DNA from: Chloroflexia bacterium SDU3-3
Lineage (GTDB): Bacteria; Chloroflexota; Chloroflexia; Chloroflexales; Roseiflexaceae
Reading direction: 5' to 3'
DNA length: 64,000 nucleotides
Assembly: GCA_009268125.1 (NCBI GenBank)
Contig: WBOU01000009.1
Location: forward strand, 160,195-224,194
Position 1 is the stretch's first letter. Every line of letters starts with the position of its first letter. Position numbers and translations under genes: made by a program. Positions 1 to 10,661 of this stretch are shown here, one piece after another. The notes beneath the pieces were generated by a model. It was given only the letters and a program-made list of their open reading frames with translations, was not told the origin of the DNA and searched no databases.

Positions 1-174
1 CGGTAGCGCGCCAGACGACCACGGTAGCGCGCCAGACGACCACGGTAGCGCGCCAGACGACCACGGTAGCGCGCCAGACGACCACGGTAGCGCGCCAGAC
101 GACCACGGTAGCGCGCCAGACGACCACAGTAGCGCGCCAGACGACCACAGTAGCGCGCCAGACGACCACAGTAG
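1..174. repeat. 21-bp tandem repeat, eight copies plus a partial ninth
   Basis: The unit cggtagcgcgccagacgacca repeats head to tail with no spacer from the first base of the window; the array probably continues to the left. Copies 1-6 are identical. Copies 7 and 8 (127-168) share one g-to-a change at the second base, and the array decays after a six-base partial copy. The unit length is a multiple of three, but no frame joins it to the downstream gene cmk, so it looks like an intergenic minisatellite. Confidence 0.95.
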
Positions 175-585
175 CACCATTTTATCGCATCCCCACGCCA
201 TTTCGCCCCTTCGTATCCTCGCGTCTTCGTGGTGAATCGGTTTCCCTGCGTTCTCTTTTGTCTCTTGGTGTCTTGGAGCCTTGGTGGTAAACGAATCGGC
301 GCTCTGTCGAGAACGCAGAAGCCCTGCGCGTCCCAGTCGCGCATATTGCCCGTATCCAGAGGCACATGCTACAATAGCCACAAAATGGCGTACCGAGCGC
401 CTTACGCGCCAGCCGATGCCAAATACCCCACGCACGCCCAACGCCTGGACGATGGACCGATAACTGCATAATTGCACCCAGGCACCGGCGCGCCGTAGGA
501 TCGGCTGCGGTACAAGACGAAAACCAGCGGCGCGCGGCCAATGGCGGCCCCACGCCGACACAGAGCGAGTGAGTGAATCGAAACG
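175..585. other. Intergenic region upstream of cmk
   Basis: No convincing gene lies here. Positions 217-330 hold a copy of a dispersed repeat built from a 'cttcgtggtgaa / cttggtggtaaa' phrase followed by 'gagaacgcag'; related copies are at 37519-37694 and 60605-60668. A promoter-like element is at 367-375. Short reading frames here overlap each other on both strands and have no recognisable content or ribosome-binding site. Confidence 0.7.
367..375 (+). promoter_or_regulatory. Extended -10 element, possible cmk promoter
   Basis: TGCTACAAT matches the extended -10 form (TGn plus TAyAAT) found before many genes in this window. It lies about 210 bases before the cmk start, which would leave a long leader. 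No clear -35 box is seen. Confidence 0.4.
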
Positions 586-1266
586 ATGGAAACCCCACAC
601 ATTATCACGATCGATGGGCCAGCAGGCGCGGGCAAAAGCACCCTGGGCGAGATGCTCGCGCGAAAGCTTGGCTACCTCTACTTTGATACGGGCGTGATGT
701 ACCGCGCCCTGACCCTGGCCGCCATCGCGCGCGGGGTCGCCTGCGACGACGTGGCCGGCCTGACCCACCTGGCCGAGACCATCGACATCCAGGTCACCCC
801 GCCCCACATCGAGGACGGCCGCCAGTACACCGTGCGGATCGACGGCCAGGATGTCACCTGGCAGCTGCGCCAGCCCGAGGTCGAGAAGAACGTCTCGGCC
901 TGCTCGCGCGACACCAGCGTGCGCAGCGTGATGCGCAGCCGCCAGCGCGCCATCGGCGAGGCGGGCCGCGTGGTGATGGTCGGGCGCGACATCGGCAGCG
1001 TGGTGATGCCCGACGCCCCGCTGAAGATCTACCTTGAGGCATCAATCGACGAGCGGGCCAAGCGGCGCACCGCCGAGCTGCAGGCCCAGGGCCGCCAGGC
1101 CGAGGTCGGCCACATCCGCCAGGATGTCGAGCGGCGCGACGCGCTCGACCGCCACGTGATGCAGCCCGCCCCCGACGCCCTGGTGCTGCACAGCGACACG
1201 CTCAGCCCCGAGGATGAAGTTGCGGTGATCATGCGCCACATCGCGGCGCAGGCTTCCAGCCGCTGA
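586..1266 (+). CDS. cmk: Cytidylate kinase
   Basis: Cytidylate kinase phosphorylates CMP and dCMP to the diphosphates in pyrimidine salvage, in the cytoplasm. The 226-residue product has the typical length. The P-loop DGPAGAGKST is at residues 10-19, followed by the family motif 'YFDTGVMYRALT' and, mid-protein, 'MVGRDIGSVVMPDA', which matches the conserved GRDIGTVV element of the nucleotide-binding region. The ATG at 586 is the only sensible start before the P-loop; no strong ribosome-binding site is visible. The gene is followed 31 bases later by the PH-domain membrane protein on the same strand and could be co-transcribed with it. Confidence 0.96.
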   Translation: METPHIITIDGPAGAGKSTLGEMLARKLGYLYFDTGVMYRALTLAAIARGVACDDVAGLTHLAETIDIQVTPPHIEDGRQYTVRIDGQDVTWQLRQPEVEKNVSACSRDTSVRSVMRSRQRAIGEAGRVVMVGRDIGSVVMPDAPLKIYLEASIDERAKRRTAELQAQGRQAEVGHIRQDVERRDALDRHVMQPAPDALVLHSDTLSPEDEVAVIMRHIAAQASSR

Positions 1267-1297
1267 TGAGGCCCTAGCGCCCCAAAGGACGCAATGC

Positions 1298-3100
1298 ATG
1301 CTCACATCCCTGCTGATCATTGTTCCGGCCATCCTGCTGGTGCTCACCCTGCTCTCGCGCATCGGCGAGGAGCACGGCGACATCGCCTACGAGCCAGACG
1401 AGCACGTCATCTACGCGGCCTACCGCCACTGGACGGTGATCTTCTTCCGCTGCCTGCTGATCGCCATGGTGGCGGCGCTGTTCTTCGCCGCCGCCGCCTA
1501 CCGCGCGGTGGGCGGCAGCATGGTGGTGGATGCGATCGCGCCGCGCGGCAACGACCTGTTCAACTACATGCTGATCGTGGTGTTCCTGATCATCCTGGGG
1601 GTGGGCGGCCAGCAGGCCTATAGCGCCAGGAAAAAAAAGCACAAGCTGCCCATGTGGGAGCGCATGCTGTTCTACATCCTGTTCGCGGCGCTGCTGTTCA
1701 CCATCGCCTTCCGCTACGACGGCGGGCGGATCTTCAACATCGACCGCGCCAGCGCCGCCGGGCTGGATGTGCTGAACGGCCTGCTGATCGGCATGGGCCT
1801 GCTGCTATGCGCCTTTGGGGTCTACACCTACTTCGACCTGCGCGACGACTCGCTGGTGCTGACCAACCTGCGCGTGCTGCGCCGCGAGGTGCAGGAGATC
1901 CCCATCCTGGGCGATGTGTTCGCGCTGATCTTCCGCCGCCCGATCGTCATCCGCGAGTATGTGCAGCAGGTGGTGCTGGAGGATATCCAGCAGGTAAACG
2001 TGAAGCAGGAGAGCTACTTCGAGTTCTACCTCTGGAAGTTTTTCGAGTTCCTTGAGCGGTTCGGCGTGAAGGGCTACCAGCGCTACGGCACGATCGTGGT
2101 GCAGTCGCTCAGCTTCGTGGCCATCCGCTTCGACGACGCATCTGGCCCGGTCGAGATGCAGAAAAAGATCCTGAACCGCGTGCAGGATGTGAACCGCAAC
2201 GAGACGCCTGACATGCTGCTGCGCCGCACGCTGGAGGAGCAGGTGTGGGGCCAGAAGACCCCGGCGCACCGCAAGATCCGGCGGCACAACATCCAGCAGA
2301 CGGCGGGCCTGTTCTCGTGGCTGTTCCCGCCCAACCCCGAGTACCAGAATGACGCCAAGCAGACCATCATCTGGCGGCCCTCGTGGGTGTTTATCTTCTG
2401 GCGCATGCTGCGGGCCATCCTCACTCTGGTGGGCGTGCTGGTGGCGGCGGCGGTGGTGAGCGCCTACAGCCTGATCGACGGCGCGCTGCTGATGGCGCTG
2501 GCCATCCCGCTCATCGCCGGGTCGTGCTTCTGGATGTGGTGGATCTACGACACCTACCAGCACGACCGCTACATCCTCACCGACGAGCGGATCATCGACG
2601 AGGACAAGTCGCCCTTCGGCCCCACCAACCGCCGCGAGGCCGAGCTGCGCTCCATCCAGAACGTGCTGTTCGAGGAGGGCTTCGTGGAGGGCCTGCTGAA
2701 CTACGGCGACGTGATCATCCGCACCGGCGGCGCAGGCGGCGGCGACTTCACGTTCTACCACATCCCCAGCCCGCGCGAGGTGCAGGCCCAGATCAACACC
2801 TACGTGGTGGATTTCCGCCGCCGCGAGCAGGAGAAGAACCGCCGCCAGACCATCCAGGCGCTCACCCAGTACCATATCCTGCAGGACAAGCACGACGAGC
2901 TGTTCCGAACCGAGCGCGTCGACCAGATGATAGGCACAACCATGCGCAATGTGACCAGCACGATCTCCACCCAGCCCGACGAGGCCGCCACGCGCGAGGT
3001 GCTGAGCGCGGCCCGCGCCGAAGCCAAGGCCAGCGCCCGCCGCGAGCTGTACGCCTTTGTCCGCCGCTTCCTCCGCCGCCAGTCGCGAGGCCGCGCATGA
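1298..3100 (+). CDS. Polytopic membrane protein with two bacterial PH-like domains
   Basis: The 600-residue product begins with a membrane helix (residues 1-20) and has about four more hydrophobic segments up to residue 185. A soluble stretch follows that starts 'DDSLVLTNLRVLRREV', the usual opening of a bacterial PH domain. A second membrane pair (around 365-415) is followed by a second PH-like stretch, 'DRYILTDERIIDED', and a charged C-terminal helix. Such double PH modules resemble the YdbS/YdbT proteins of unknown function. The start is the second of two ATGs at 1294 and 1298, with AAAGGA upstream. The stop codon overlaps the start of the next gene (ATGA), so the two products are translationally coupled and probably act together at the membrane. 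The substrate is unknown. Confidence 0.8.
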   Translation: MLTSLLIIVPAILLVLTLLSRIGEEHGDIAYEPDEHVIYAAYRHWTVIFFRCLLIAMVAALFFAAAAYRAVGGSMVVDAIAPRGNDLFNYMLIVVFLIILGVGGQQAYSARKKKHKLPMWERMLFYILFAALLFTIAFRYDGGRIFNIDRASAAGLDVLNGLLIGMGLLLCAFGVYTYFDLRDDSLVLTNLRVLRREVQEIPILGDVFALIFRRPIVIREYVQQVVLEDIQQVNVKQESYFEFYLWKFFEFLERFGVKGYQRYGTIVVQSLSFVAIRFDDASGPVEMQKKILNRVQDVNRNETPDMLLRRTLEEQVWGQKTPAHRKIRRHNIQQTAGLFSWLFPPNPEYQNDAKQTIIWRPSWVFIFWRMLRAILTLVGVLVAAAVVSAYSLIDGALLMALAIPLIAGSCFWMWWIYDTYQHDRYILTDERIIDEDKSPFGPTNRREAELRSIQNVLFEEGFVEGLLNYGDVIIRTGGAGGGDFTFYHIPSPREVQAQINTYVVDFRRREQEKNRRQTIQALTQYHILQDKHDELFRTERVDQMIGTTMRNVTSTISTQPDEAATREVLSAARAEAKASARRELYAFVRRFLRRQSRGRA

Positions 3101-4962
3101 TCAGCACCCGCACTATGGTCGGCGTGCTGGCCGCGCTGCTGCTGCCGCTGCTGCTGGCAGCCGCCCCGGCCCAGGCCCAGCAGCCCGGCATCCGGCTCGA
3201 CGCCACGCTGGGCTACGAGGGCATGTACCGCCCCAGCACCTGGACGCCGATCAGCATCACCGCCAGCAACAGCGGCACCAACGCCCAGGGCACGATCGAG
3301 TGGAAGGCGGCCAACAGCAGCGCGGTCTTCTCGCAGCAGATCGACCTGCCCAATGGCTCGCAGAAGCATCTGGCGCTCAATGTGCAGCTGCCCAGCTCGA
3401 CCCGCAGCGGCACGCTCTCATTTATTAGCGGCGGTACGACGCTGGCCCAGATCACCCTGCGCGCCGACGAGCTCGACAGCGACCAGCTGCTGGTGGCAGT
3501 GGCCAGCAGCGACTCGGGCCTGCTGAACAGCCTCAGCGGCATGACGGGCAGCAGATTCGCCAGCGCTCGGGTGGCCCACATCGCCCTGGCCGACATCCCC
3601 GAGCACGCCGCAGCGCTGGCCTCGGTGAGCGCACTGTTCGTGCACGATCTCGACACCAGCGCCATCACCGAGGCCCAGCGCCGCGCGCTGGGGGCGTGGG
3701 CCAGCGTGGGCGGGCAGCTGGTGGTCAGCGGCGGTAGCGGCGACACCACAGTGGCGGCGGGCCTGGGCGACCTGATGCTGGTCGACCTGCCCGGCGGCTA
3801 CCAGCAGGCCACGCTCAAGCCGCTGGCATCCGGCGCGGCCCAGCAGGCTGGGCTGCCCGACGCCGCCACCATCAGCAACGCCACGCCGCGCCAGGGCAGC
3901 AGCCCGCGCTACAGCTCGCTGGTCTACACGCGCTCCACAGGCGGCGGCCAGCTGATCTTCACTGCGTTCGACCTGGCCGCGCTGCGCGGCTGGGCGGGCG
4001 AGGCGGGTTTCTGGGGCGGGCTGCTGGAAAACCACCGCATCCAGCCGATCATGCAGTCCATCCAGCAGTACAACGGCACATCGAGCTGGTTCTCGCTCGA
4101 CAGCATCACCATGCTGCCGGTCTGGGGGCTGTTCTGCATCTTCGCGCTCTACATCCTGGCGCTGGGGCCGGTCAACTACCTCATCCTGCGGCGGCTGCGC
4201 AGGCTCGAGCTGGCCTGGGTCACCATCCCCGCGCTGGCGGTGCTGTTTGTGGCGGGCATCTACGTGGGCGGGCGGGCCATGCGCGGCGGCACCACCCAGA
4301 TCTTCCAGGTGAATATCTTCCAGGGCGGCGCAACCATGGCGGATGGCATCGAGACGAGCTACACCGGCATCTTCTCACCCAACCGCGACAGCTACACGAT
4401 CGGGTTCGACCCGCAGACGCTGCTGGTGCAGAGCGCCGGTGACGATGGCTTCTATGGCAGCACCAGGATCAGTGGCCAGTACCTCACCGATGATACCGGC
4501 ATGAAGCTATGGAACGAGGTGGTGGACATTGGCGAGATGCGGACGGTGGTCAGCGAGCGCACCGCCGCCAACCCCGCGCAGGCAAGCGGCAAACTGCGCA
4601 TGACCGACACATCGCTGAGTGGCAGCATCACCTACAGCGGGATCGAGCTAGAGGATGCGATGGTGGTGCACAGCACCGGCAATGCCCAGCAGCTCGGCAG
4701 GCTCAGGCCCAACGAGACCAAGACCATCCAGATCAGCAGCACCTCGCCATCAATCCAGTCGATCAGTATGTCGGAGACGAGCCATGTGCGCCGCGATCAG
4801 ATCCTCCAGGCGCTGCCCTACCAGATGATGAACCAACCCACATCGGCCTTCCTGATCGGCTGGCAGACCACCGCCACGATAGCGCCCACGATCAACGGCA
4901 GCCCCAGCCAGCCGCAGGGCGTCACGCTGTACATCATTCAGCTCGACACGGCGGGCCAGTAG
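3097..4962 (+). CDS. Exported membrane-anchored protein with an amidotransferase-like extracellular domain
   Basis: The 621-residue product starts inside the stop codon of the PH-domain gene (ATGA overlap). It opens with a signal peptide ending near 'AAPAQAQQ'. A beta-rich domain follows, then a segment around 'ALFVHDLDTSAITEAQRRAL' and 'QLVVSGGSG', which resembles the class-I-amidotransferase-like fold of membrane proteins linked to VWA and MoxR systems. Two membrane helices lie near residues 345-390, separated by the basic loop 'LRRLRRLELAW', followed by a second beta-rich domain. No catalytic triad could be identified. Most of the protein is predicted to face outside. Coupling to the PH-domain protein suggests a shared envelope role. 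The function is unknown. Confidence 0.75.
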   Translation: MISTRTMVGVLAALLLPLLLAAAPAQAQQPGIRLDATLGYEGMYRPSTWTPISITASNSGTNAQGTIEWKAANSSAVFSQQIDLPNGSQKHLALNVQLPSSTRSGTLSFISGGTTLAQITLRADELDSDQLLVAVASSDSGLLNSLSGMTGSRFASARVAHIALADIPEHAAALASVSALFVHDLDTSAITEAQRRALGAWASVGGQLVVSGGSGDTTVAAGLGDLMLVDLPGGYQQATLKPLASGAAQQAGLPDAATISNATPRQGSSPRYSSLVYTRSTGGGQLIFTAFDLAALRGWAGEAGFWGGLLENHRIQPIMQSIQQYNGTSSWFSLDSITMLPVWGLFCIFALYILALGPVNYLILRRLRRLELAWVTIPALAVLFVAGIYVGGRAMRGGTTQIFQVNIFQGGATMADGIETSYTGIFSPNRDSYTIGFDPQTLLVQSAGDDGFYGSTRISGQYLTDDTGMKLWNEVVDIGEMRTVVSERTAANPAQASGKLRMTDTSLSGSITYSGIELEDAMVVHSTGNAQQLGRLRPNETKTIQISSTSPSIQSISMSETSHVRRDQILQALPYQMMNQPTSAFLIGWQTTATIAPTINGSPSQPQGVTLYIIQLDTAGQ

Positions 4963-4966
4963 CCCC

Positions 4967-6337
4967 GTGCGCGACGCGATCGCCCGCCTGTTCGCCGCCC
5001 ACGCCATGGCCCCGCGCGGCGCGCTGCTGGTGGCCGCCGTGTCGGGCGGGCCGGACTCGCTGGCCATGCTGCACGCGCTGCACGCGCTGCGCGAGCAGCT
5101 GGGCATCCGCATCCACGTGGGCCATGTGGACCACATGCTGCGCGGCGCGGCCTCCGCCGCCGACGCGGCCTTCGTGGCCGAGACCGCGCGGGCCTGGGGC
5201 CTGCCCTGCACAGTGCAGGCGGTCGACGTGGCGGCCTACGCCCAGGCCCAGCGGCTCAACCTGCACGATGCCGCCCGCCGCGCCCGCTACGAGCTGCTGG
5301 CCCAGCTGGGTGGCCAGCTGGGCGCGCACGCCGTGGCCACCGCCCACACCGCCAGCGACCAGGCCGAGACCGTGCTGATGCACCTGCTGCGCGGCGCTGG
5401 CCCCGACGGGCTGGGCGGCATCCGCCCAGTGGGCACCATGGCCGGGGCGCGGCTGGTGCGCCCGCTGCTGGGTGTGGCGCGCGCCCAGGTCGAGCAGTAC
5501 TGCGCCGCCCACCAGCTGCGCCCCCGCGCCGACGCCACCAACGCCGACACCGCCTACACCCGCAACCGGCTGCGCCACGAGCTGCTGCCTCACCTCGCCA
5601 GCTACAACCCCCAGATCGAGAGCCTGCTAGGCCGCACCGCCGCGATCTGCGCCGACGAGAGCGACTTCATCCAGCAGGCCCTCGACGCCCAGTGGGGCGC
5701 GCTGGCTAGGCAGTCCCCGCTGGGCACCACGCTGGATGGCCCGCGCTGGGCCGCGCTGCACCCCGCGCTGCAGCGCGCCGCGCTGCGCCGCGCCTACGCC
5801 GCCCTGGCCACCGGCGAGGCTCTGCCCTGGGAGCAGGTGGAGCAGGCCAGGGCGCTGGCCGCAGGGCCGGTGGGGCGGCGCATGCCGCTGGCGGGCGGGG
5901 TGTGGCTGCAGATCGGCTACGGGGGCGAGATCAGCATCGGTGCCGCCCAGCACAGCGGCCCCCAGCTGGGCCACGCCCCGATCGAGCTGGGCGCTATAGG
6001 CGACTACCCGCTGGCCAATGGCTGGCGCATCTGGCTCAGCGCCCAGCCGCTGCCGCCGGGGCCGTGGGCCGTCGCCCTGCGCCGCGCCGACCTCCAGCCG
6101 CCGCTGCTGGCCCGCCCGCGCCAGCCCGGCGATCGCATCCGCCCCGCCGGGGGGCGCGGCAGCCGCTCGCTGCAAGACCTGTTCGTGGATGCCAAACTGC
6201 CCCGCGCCCTGCGCGACCGCTGGCCGATCATCGCCGATGCCCAGCGCGTGCTCTGGGTGCCCGGCCTGCGTGCCGCCGAGGCCGCCAGCGGCCAGGCCGC
6301 CGACCTGTGGATCCAGATCTGCCCCCCAGCCGTATAG
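4967..6337 (+). CDS. tilS: tRNA(Ile)-lysidine synthase
   Basis: TilS attaches lysine to C34 of the AUA-reading tRNA-Ile, which is essential for decoding AUA. The N-terminal PP-loop ATPase motif SGGPDS is at residues 26-31, followed by 'HVDHMLRG' and 'ATAHTASDQAETVLMHLLRG', both typical of the family. The C-terminal substrate-binding domain is recognisable from 'PGDRIRP' and 'LQDLFVDAKLPRALRDRWP'. The length of 456 residues is normal for a three-domain TilS. The start is a GTG four bases after the stop of the previous gene, so coupling is likely. In many bacteria tilS, hpt and ftsH are adjacent, and the same order is seen here. Confidence 0.95.
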   Translation: MRDAIARLFAAHAMAPRGALLVAAVSGGPDSLAMLHALHALREQLGIRIHVGHVDHMLRGAASAADAAFVAETARAWGLPCTVQAVDVAAYAQAQRLNLHDAARRARYELLAQLGGQLGAHAVATAHTASDQAETVLMHLLRGAGPDGLGGIRPVGTMAGARLVRPLLGVARAQVEQYCAAHQLRPRADATNADTAYTRNRLRHELLPHLASYNPQIESLLGRTAAICADESDFIQQALDAQWGALARQSPLGTTLDGPRWAALHPALQRAALRRAYAALATGEALPWEQVEQARALAAGPVGRRMPLAGGVWLQIGYGGEISIGAAQHSGPQLGHAPIELGAIGDYPLANGWRIWLSAQPLPPGPWAVALRRADLQPPLLARPRQPGDRIRPAGGRGSRSLQDLFVDAKLPRALRDRWPIIADAQRVLWVPGLRAAEAASGQAADLWIQICPPAV

Positions 6338-6486
6338 AAGGCAGATAGTCGCCAGACTGCCCGCCGAGGCGGCGCAGCGCCCATGCCAAAATCGCGTATC
6401 ATGGCAGCTCTATACGCTACCGGTGCAATCATTCGGCAGATCGTTGCCAGCAGACGCGCCGCACACAGGAAACAGCAGGAGCAGAC

Positions 6487-7029
6487 ATGAAGAACGATAT
6501 GGCATCCATCCTCATCAACGAGGAGCAGCTGCAGGGCCGCATCCGCGAGCTGGCCAAGCAGATCACCGAGGACTACCGCGAGCTGAACGACCTGTTGCTG
6601 GTGGGCGTGCTCAAAGGCAGCGTCATGTTCCTGGTCGATCTGGCCCGCAATATCGAGGTGCCGCTGGCCATGGACTTTATGGCCATCTCAAGCTACGGTG
6701 CCAGCACCCAGTCCAGCGGGATCGTGCGCATGCTCAAAGATCTGGACACCGACATCAACGGGCGGCACGTGCTGATCGTCGAGGATATCATCGACAGCGG
6801 CCTGACCCTGGCCTACCTGGTCGACCAGCTGCAGCGCCGCAACCCGGCCAGCCTGAAGATCTGCGCGCTGCTGAACAAGCCCGAGCGCCGCGTGTCGGAT
6901 GTGGCGGTCGACTACCTTGGCTTCGACATACCCAACGAGTTCGCCGTCGGCTATGGGCTCGACTACGCCGAGCACTACCGCAACCTACCGTTCATCGGCG
7001 TGCTGAAGGAGGAGGTCTACAAGCGCTAG
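6487..7029 (+). CDS. hpt: Hypoxanthine phosphoribosyltransferase
   Basis: Hpt converts hypoxanthine or guanine plus PRPP to IMP or GMP in purine salvage. The PRPP-binding loop 'VLIVEDIIDSGLT' is at residues 95-107. Upstream are the family segments 'LLLVGVLKGSVMFLVDL' and 'DFMAISSYG', and the C-terminal 'FDIPNEFAVGYGLDYAEHYRNLPFIGVL' closes the active site. The length of 180 residues is standard. A good AGGAG site precedes the ATG. A 150-base gap with no recognisable gene separates it from tilS, and ftsH follows, giving the common tilS-hpt-ftsH arrangement. Confidence 0.97.
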   Translation: MKNDMASILINEEQLQGRIRELAKQITEDYRELNDLLLVGVLKGSVMFLVDLARNIEVPLAMDFMAISSYGASTQSSGIVRMLKDLDTDINGRHVLIVEDIIDSGLTLAYLVDQLQRRNPASLKICALLNKPERRVSDVAVDYLGFDIPNEFAVGYGLDYAEHYRNLPFIGVLKEEVYKR

Positions 7030-7106
7030 TAGCCCCTAACAGGGCATCGGTGATGGGCGGGCCGCAGAAAACCGACAAATGGTACAAAAACTGTGATCTT
7101 GTTACC

Positions 7107-7135
7107 TTGTCGCGCCTAGAGCGGTTTGCTATAAT
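7107..7135 (+). promoter_or_regulatory. Promoter of ftsH
   Basis: TTGTCG (7107-7112) and TATAAT (7130-7135) are separated by 17 bases, with a TGn extension before the -10 box. It lies about 100 bases upstream of the ftsH start and is the best two-box promoter in the first 10 kb. Confidence 0.7.
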
Positions 7136-7234
7136 ACCGTCAATTCGCAACTTCACGCTGGCCCTTATCCCTCTTCTGAAGGAAATAGCCTTTTACATCG
7201 AGGATCAGTAGGGTCCGGGAGGAACATACCAACT

Positions 7235-9154
<1,920 letters not shown>

Positions 9155-9178
9155 CAACCGGCAGCAACAGACCGCCTA

Positions 9179-9216
9179 GCAGAAGCGCGCGCAAGGAACC
9201 TTGCGCGCGCTTCTGC
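9179..9216. terminator. Long perfect hairpin after ftsH
   Basis: GCAGAAGCGCGCGCAAGG (9179-9196) is fully complementary to 9199-9216, an 18-bp stem with a minimal loop. No T-run follows on either strand, so it may be an mRNA 3'-end stabiliser or an unusual terminator and not a classic intrinsic one. Confidence 0.65.
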
Positions 9217-9260
9217 ATGCGATCGTAAGGCAGCCCAATGCACGGAACCAGCACGCGGTA

Positions 9261-9269
9261 TGCTATAAT
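9261..9269 (+). promoter_or_regulatory. Extended -10 promoter of the YebC-family gene
   Basis: TGCTATAAT lies 36 bases before the start codon. An AGGAGG ribosome-binding site is at 9292-9297. No convincing -35 box is present, as expected for an extended -10 promoter. Confidence 0.6.
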
Positions 9270-9304
9270 GGCGGGAGATTAACAAGGTTTTAGGAGGCGT
9301 AGTT

Positions 9305-10063
9305 ATGTCCGGCCACTCAAAATGGCATACAATCCGCCGCACCAAAGGTGTTCTCGACCAGAAGCGCGGCCAACTCTTCACCAAACTCGGGCGCGACATC
9401 ACCATGGCGGCGCGCGAGGGCGGCGGCGACCCCGATATGAACTTCCGGCTGCGCCTAGCGGTCGATAAGGCCCGCGCGGCCAACATGCCGATGGACAACA
9501 TCCAGCGCGCTATCGACAAGGCCACCGGCAAGGGCAGCGAGTCGGCGCTGGAGGAGATCACCTACGAGGGCTACGCGAACGGCGGCATCGCCATCCTTGT
9601 CGAGACAGCCACCGACAACCGCAACCGCACAGCATCCGAGGTGCGCGCCACCTTCACCAAGGCGGGCGGCAACCCCGGCGAGCCTGGCTCGGTCTCGTGG
9701 ATGTTCGAGCAGAAGGGCCTGATCACGCTCGACTTCGCCGGCAAGAAGTTCGACGCCGACGACGTAATGCTGCAGGCCATCGACGCGGGCGCGGATGATG
9801 TCGAGGTCTCCGACGACATCGTCGAGATCTACACCGACTTCAAGCAGCTGGCCGCCGTGCGCCAGGCCCTGATCAGCGCGGGCCTGCCGGTGAGCGAGGC
9901 CGAGAAGACCATGCGCGCCAAGACCACCATCCAGCCCGATCTGAAGGATGCCCTGCAGGCCCTGAAGCTGATCGAGCGGATGGAGGATCTCGATGACGTG
10001 CAGAAGGTCTACAGCAACCTCGACATCACCGACGAGGTCGCCGAGCAGATGGAGAACAGCTAG
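9305..10063 (+). CDS. YebC/PmpR family DNA-binding or translation-assisting protein
   Basis: The product opens with '[21 protein letters not shown]' (here split over the first 21 residues), the diagnostic start of the YebC/TACO1 family, and continues with '[17 protein letters not shown]' and '[20 protein letters not shown]'. Its 252 residues match the usual length. Members have been described as transcription regulators and, more recently, as factors that relieve ribosome stalling. In many bacteria yebC lies directly before ruvC, as here, where ruvC starts 75 bases downstream beyond a terminator. A strong AGGAGG site sets the start. Confidence 0.96.
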   Translation: MSGHSKWHTIRRTKGVLDQKRGQLFTKLGRDITMAAREGGGDPDMNFRLRLAVDKARAANMPMDNIQRAIDKATGKGSESALEEITYEGYANGGIAILVETATDNRNRTASEVRATFTKAGGNPGEPGSVSWMFEQKGLITLDFAGKKFDADDVMLQAIDAGADDVEVSDDIVEIYTDFKQLAAVRQALISAGLPVSEAEKTMRAKTTIQPDLKDALQALKLIERMEDLDDVQKVYSNLDITDEVAEQMENS

Positions 10064-10076
10064 GCCTGCACCAGCA

Positions 10077-10128
10077 GGGCGAAAGGGAGCTGGCGCATGT
10101 CCGGCTGCCTTTCGCCCTTTCTTTATTT
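10077..10128 (+). terminator. Intrinsic terminator between yebC-family gene and ruvC
   Basis: GGGCGAAAGG (10077-10086) pairs with CCTTTCGCCC (10108-10117) and is followed by TTTCTTTATTT. The hairpin lies right up against the ruvC start, so ruvC is probably expressed by read-through or from a promoter inside this region. Confidence 0.75.
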
Positions 10129-10138
10129 CACCACCACT

Positions 10139-10633
10139 ATGAGAACTCTTGGCATTGACCCAGGGACCGCGATCATGGGCTGGGGCGTGGTCGACGAGAC
10201 CAGCGGCAAGCTGGCGCTGGTCGACTTTGGCGCGCTCACTACACCCGCTGGGATGCCCCAGCACGAGCGGCTGGTGCAGCTCTACAGCGGGCTGCAGCAA
10301 CTGATCGCCACCTACGCCCCGCAGGCATCCGCCGTCGAGGAGCTATTCTTCGGCAAGAATGTCAACACCGCCCTAACGGTGGGGCAGGCGCGCGGCGTGG
10401 CCCTGCTGGCGCTCACCCAGGCGGGCATCCCGATCAGCGAGTACAAGCCCATGATCATCAAGCAGGCGCTCACCGGCTACGGCAGCGCCGACAAAAAGCA
10501 GATGCAGGAGATGGTGCGGCTGACCCTGGGGCTGGAGAAGATCCCCCGCCCCGACGACGCCGCCGACGCGCTAGCCGTGGCGATCTGCCACGCCTACAGC
10601 GCCCCGCTGCAGCGCCGCATCGCCCAGGGCTGA
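10139..10633 (+). CDS. ruvC: Holliday junction resolvase RuvC
   Basis: RuvC cuts Holliday junctions with RuvAB during recombination repair. The start 'MRTLGIDPGT' places the first catalytic Asp at D7. 'AVEELFFGKN' provides the catalytic Glu (E67/E68), and 'PRPDDAADALAVAICHA' provides D140 and D143. The length of 164 residues is typical. A longer in-frame start at 10097 was rejected because it sits in the loop of the terminator hairpin and adds residues foreign to the family. No strong ribosome-binding site is visible before 10139, so translation may be weak or the mRNA may start very close by. Confidence 0.96.
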   Translation: MRTLGIDPGTAIMGWGVVDETSGKLALVDFGALTTPAGMPQHERLVQLYSGLQQLIATYAPQASAVEELFFGKNVNTALTVGQARGVALLALTQAGIPISEYKPMIIKQALTGYGSADKKQMQEMVRLTLGLEKIPRPDDAADALAVAICHAYSAPLQRRIAQG

Positions 10634-10661
10634 CACCAGCCCCCAGAGGAGGAGGAGAGAT

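Noticed and set aside
1-174. CRISPR array
   Set aside because: The repeats are directly joined with no spacers, and there are no cas genes.
2383-3096. Extension of the amidotransferase-like protein into the PH-domain gene
   Set aside because: The extension is out of frame with the PH-domain gene and Arg/His/Pro-rich, while a signal peptide starts cleanly at 3097.
10097-10138. Upstream start for RuvC
   Set aside because: The 14 extra codons lie inside the terminator hairpin and the family begins with the MRTLGIDPGT segment.
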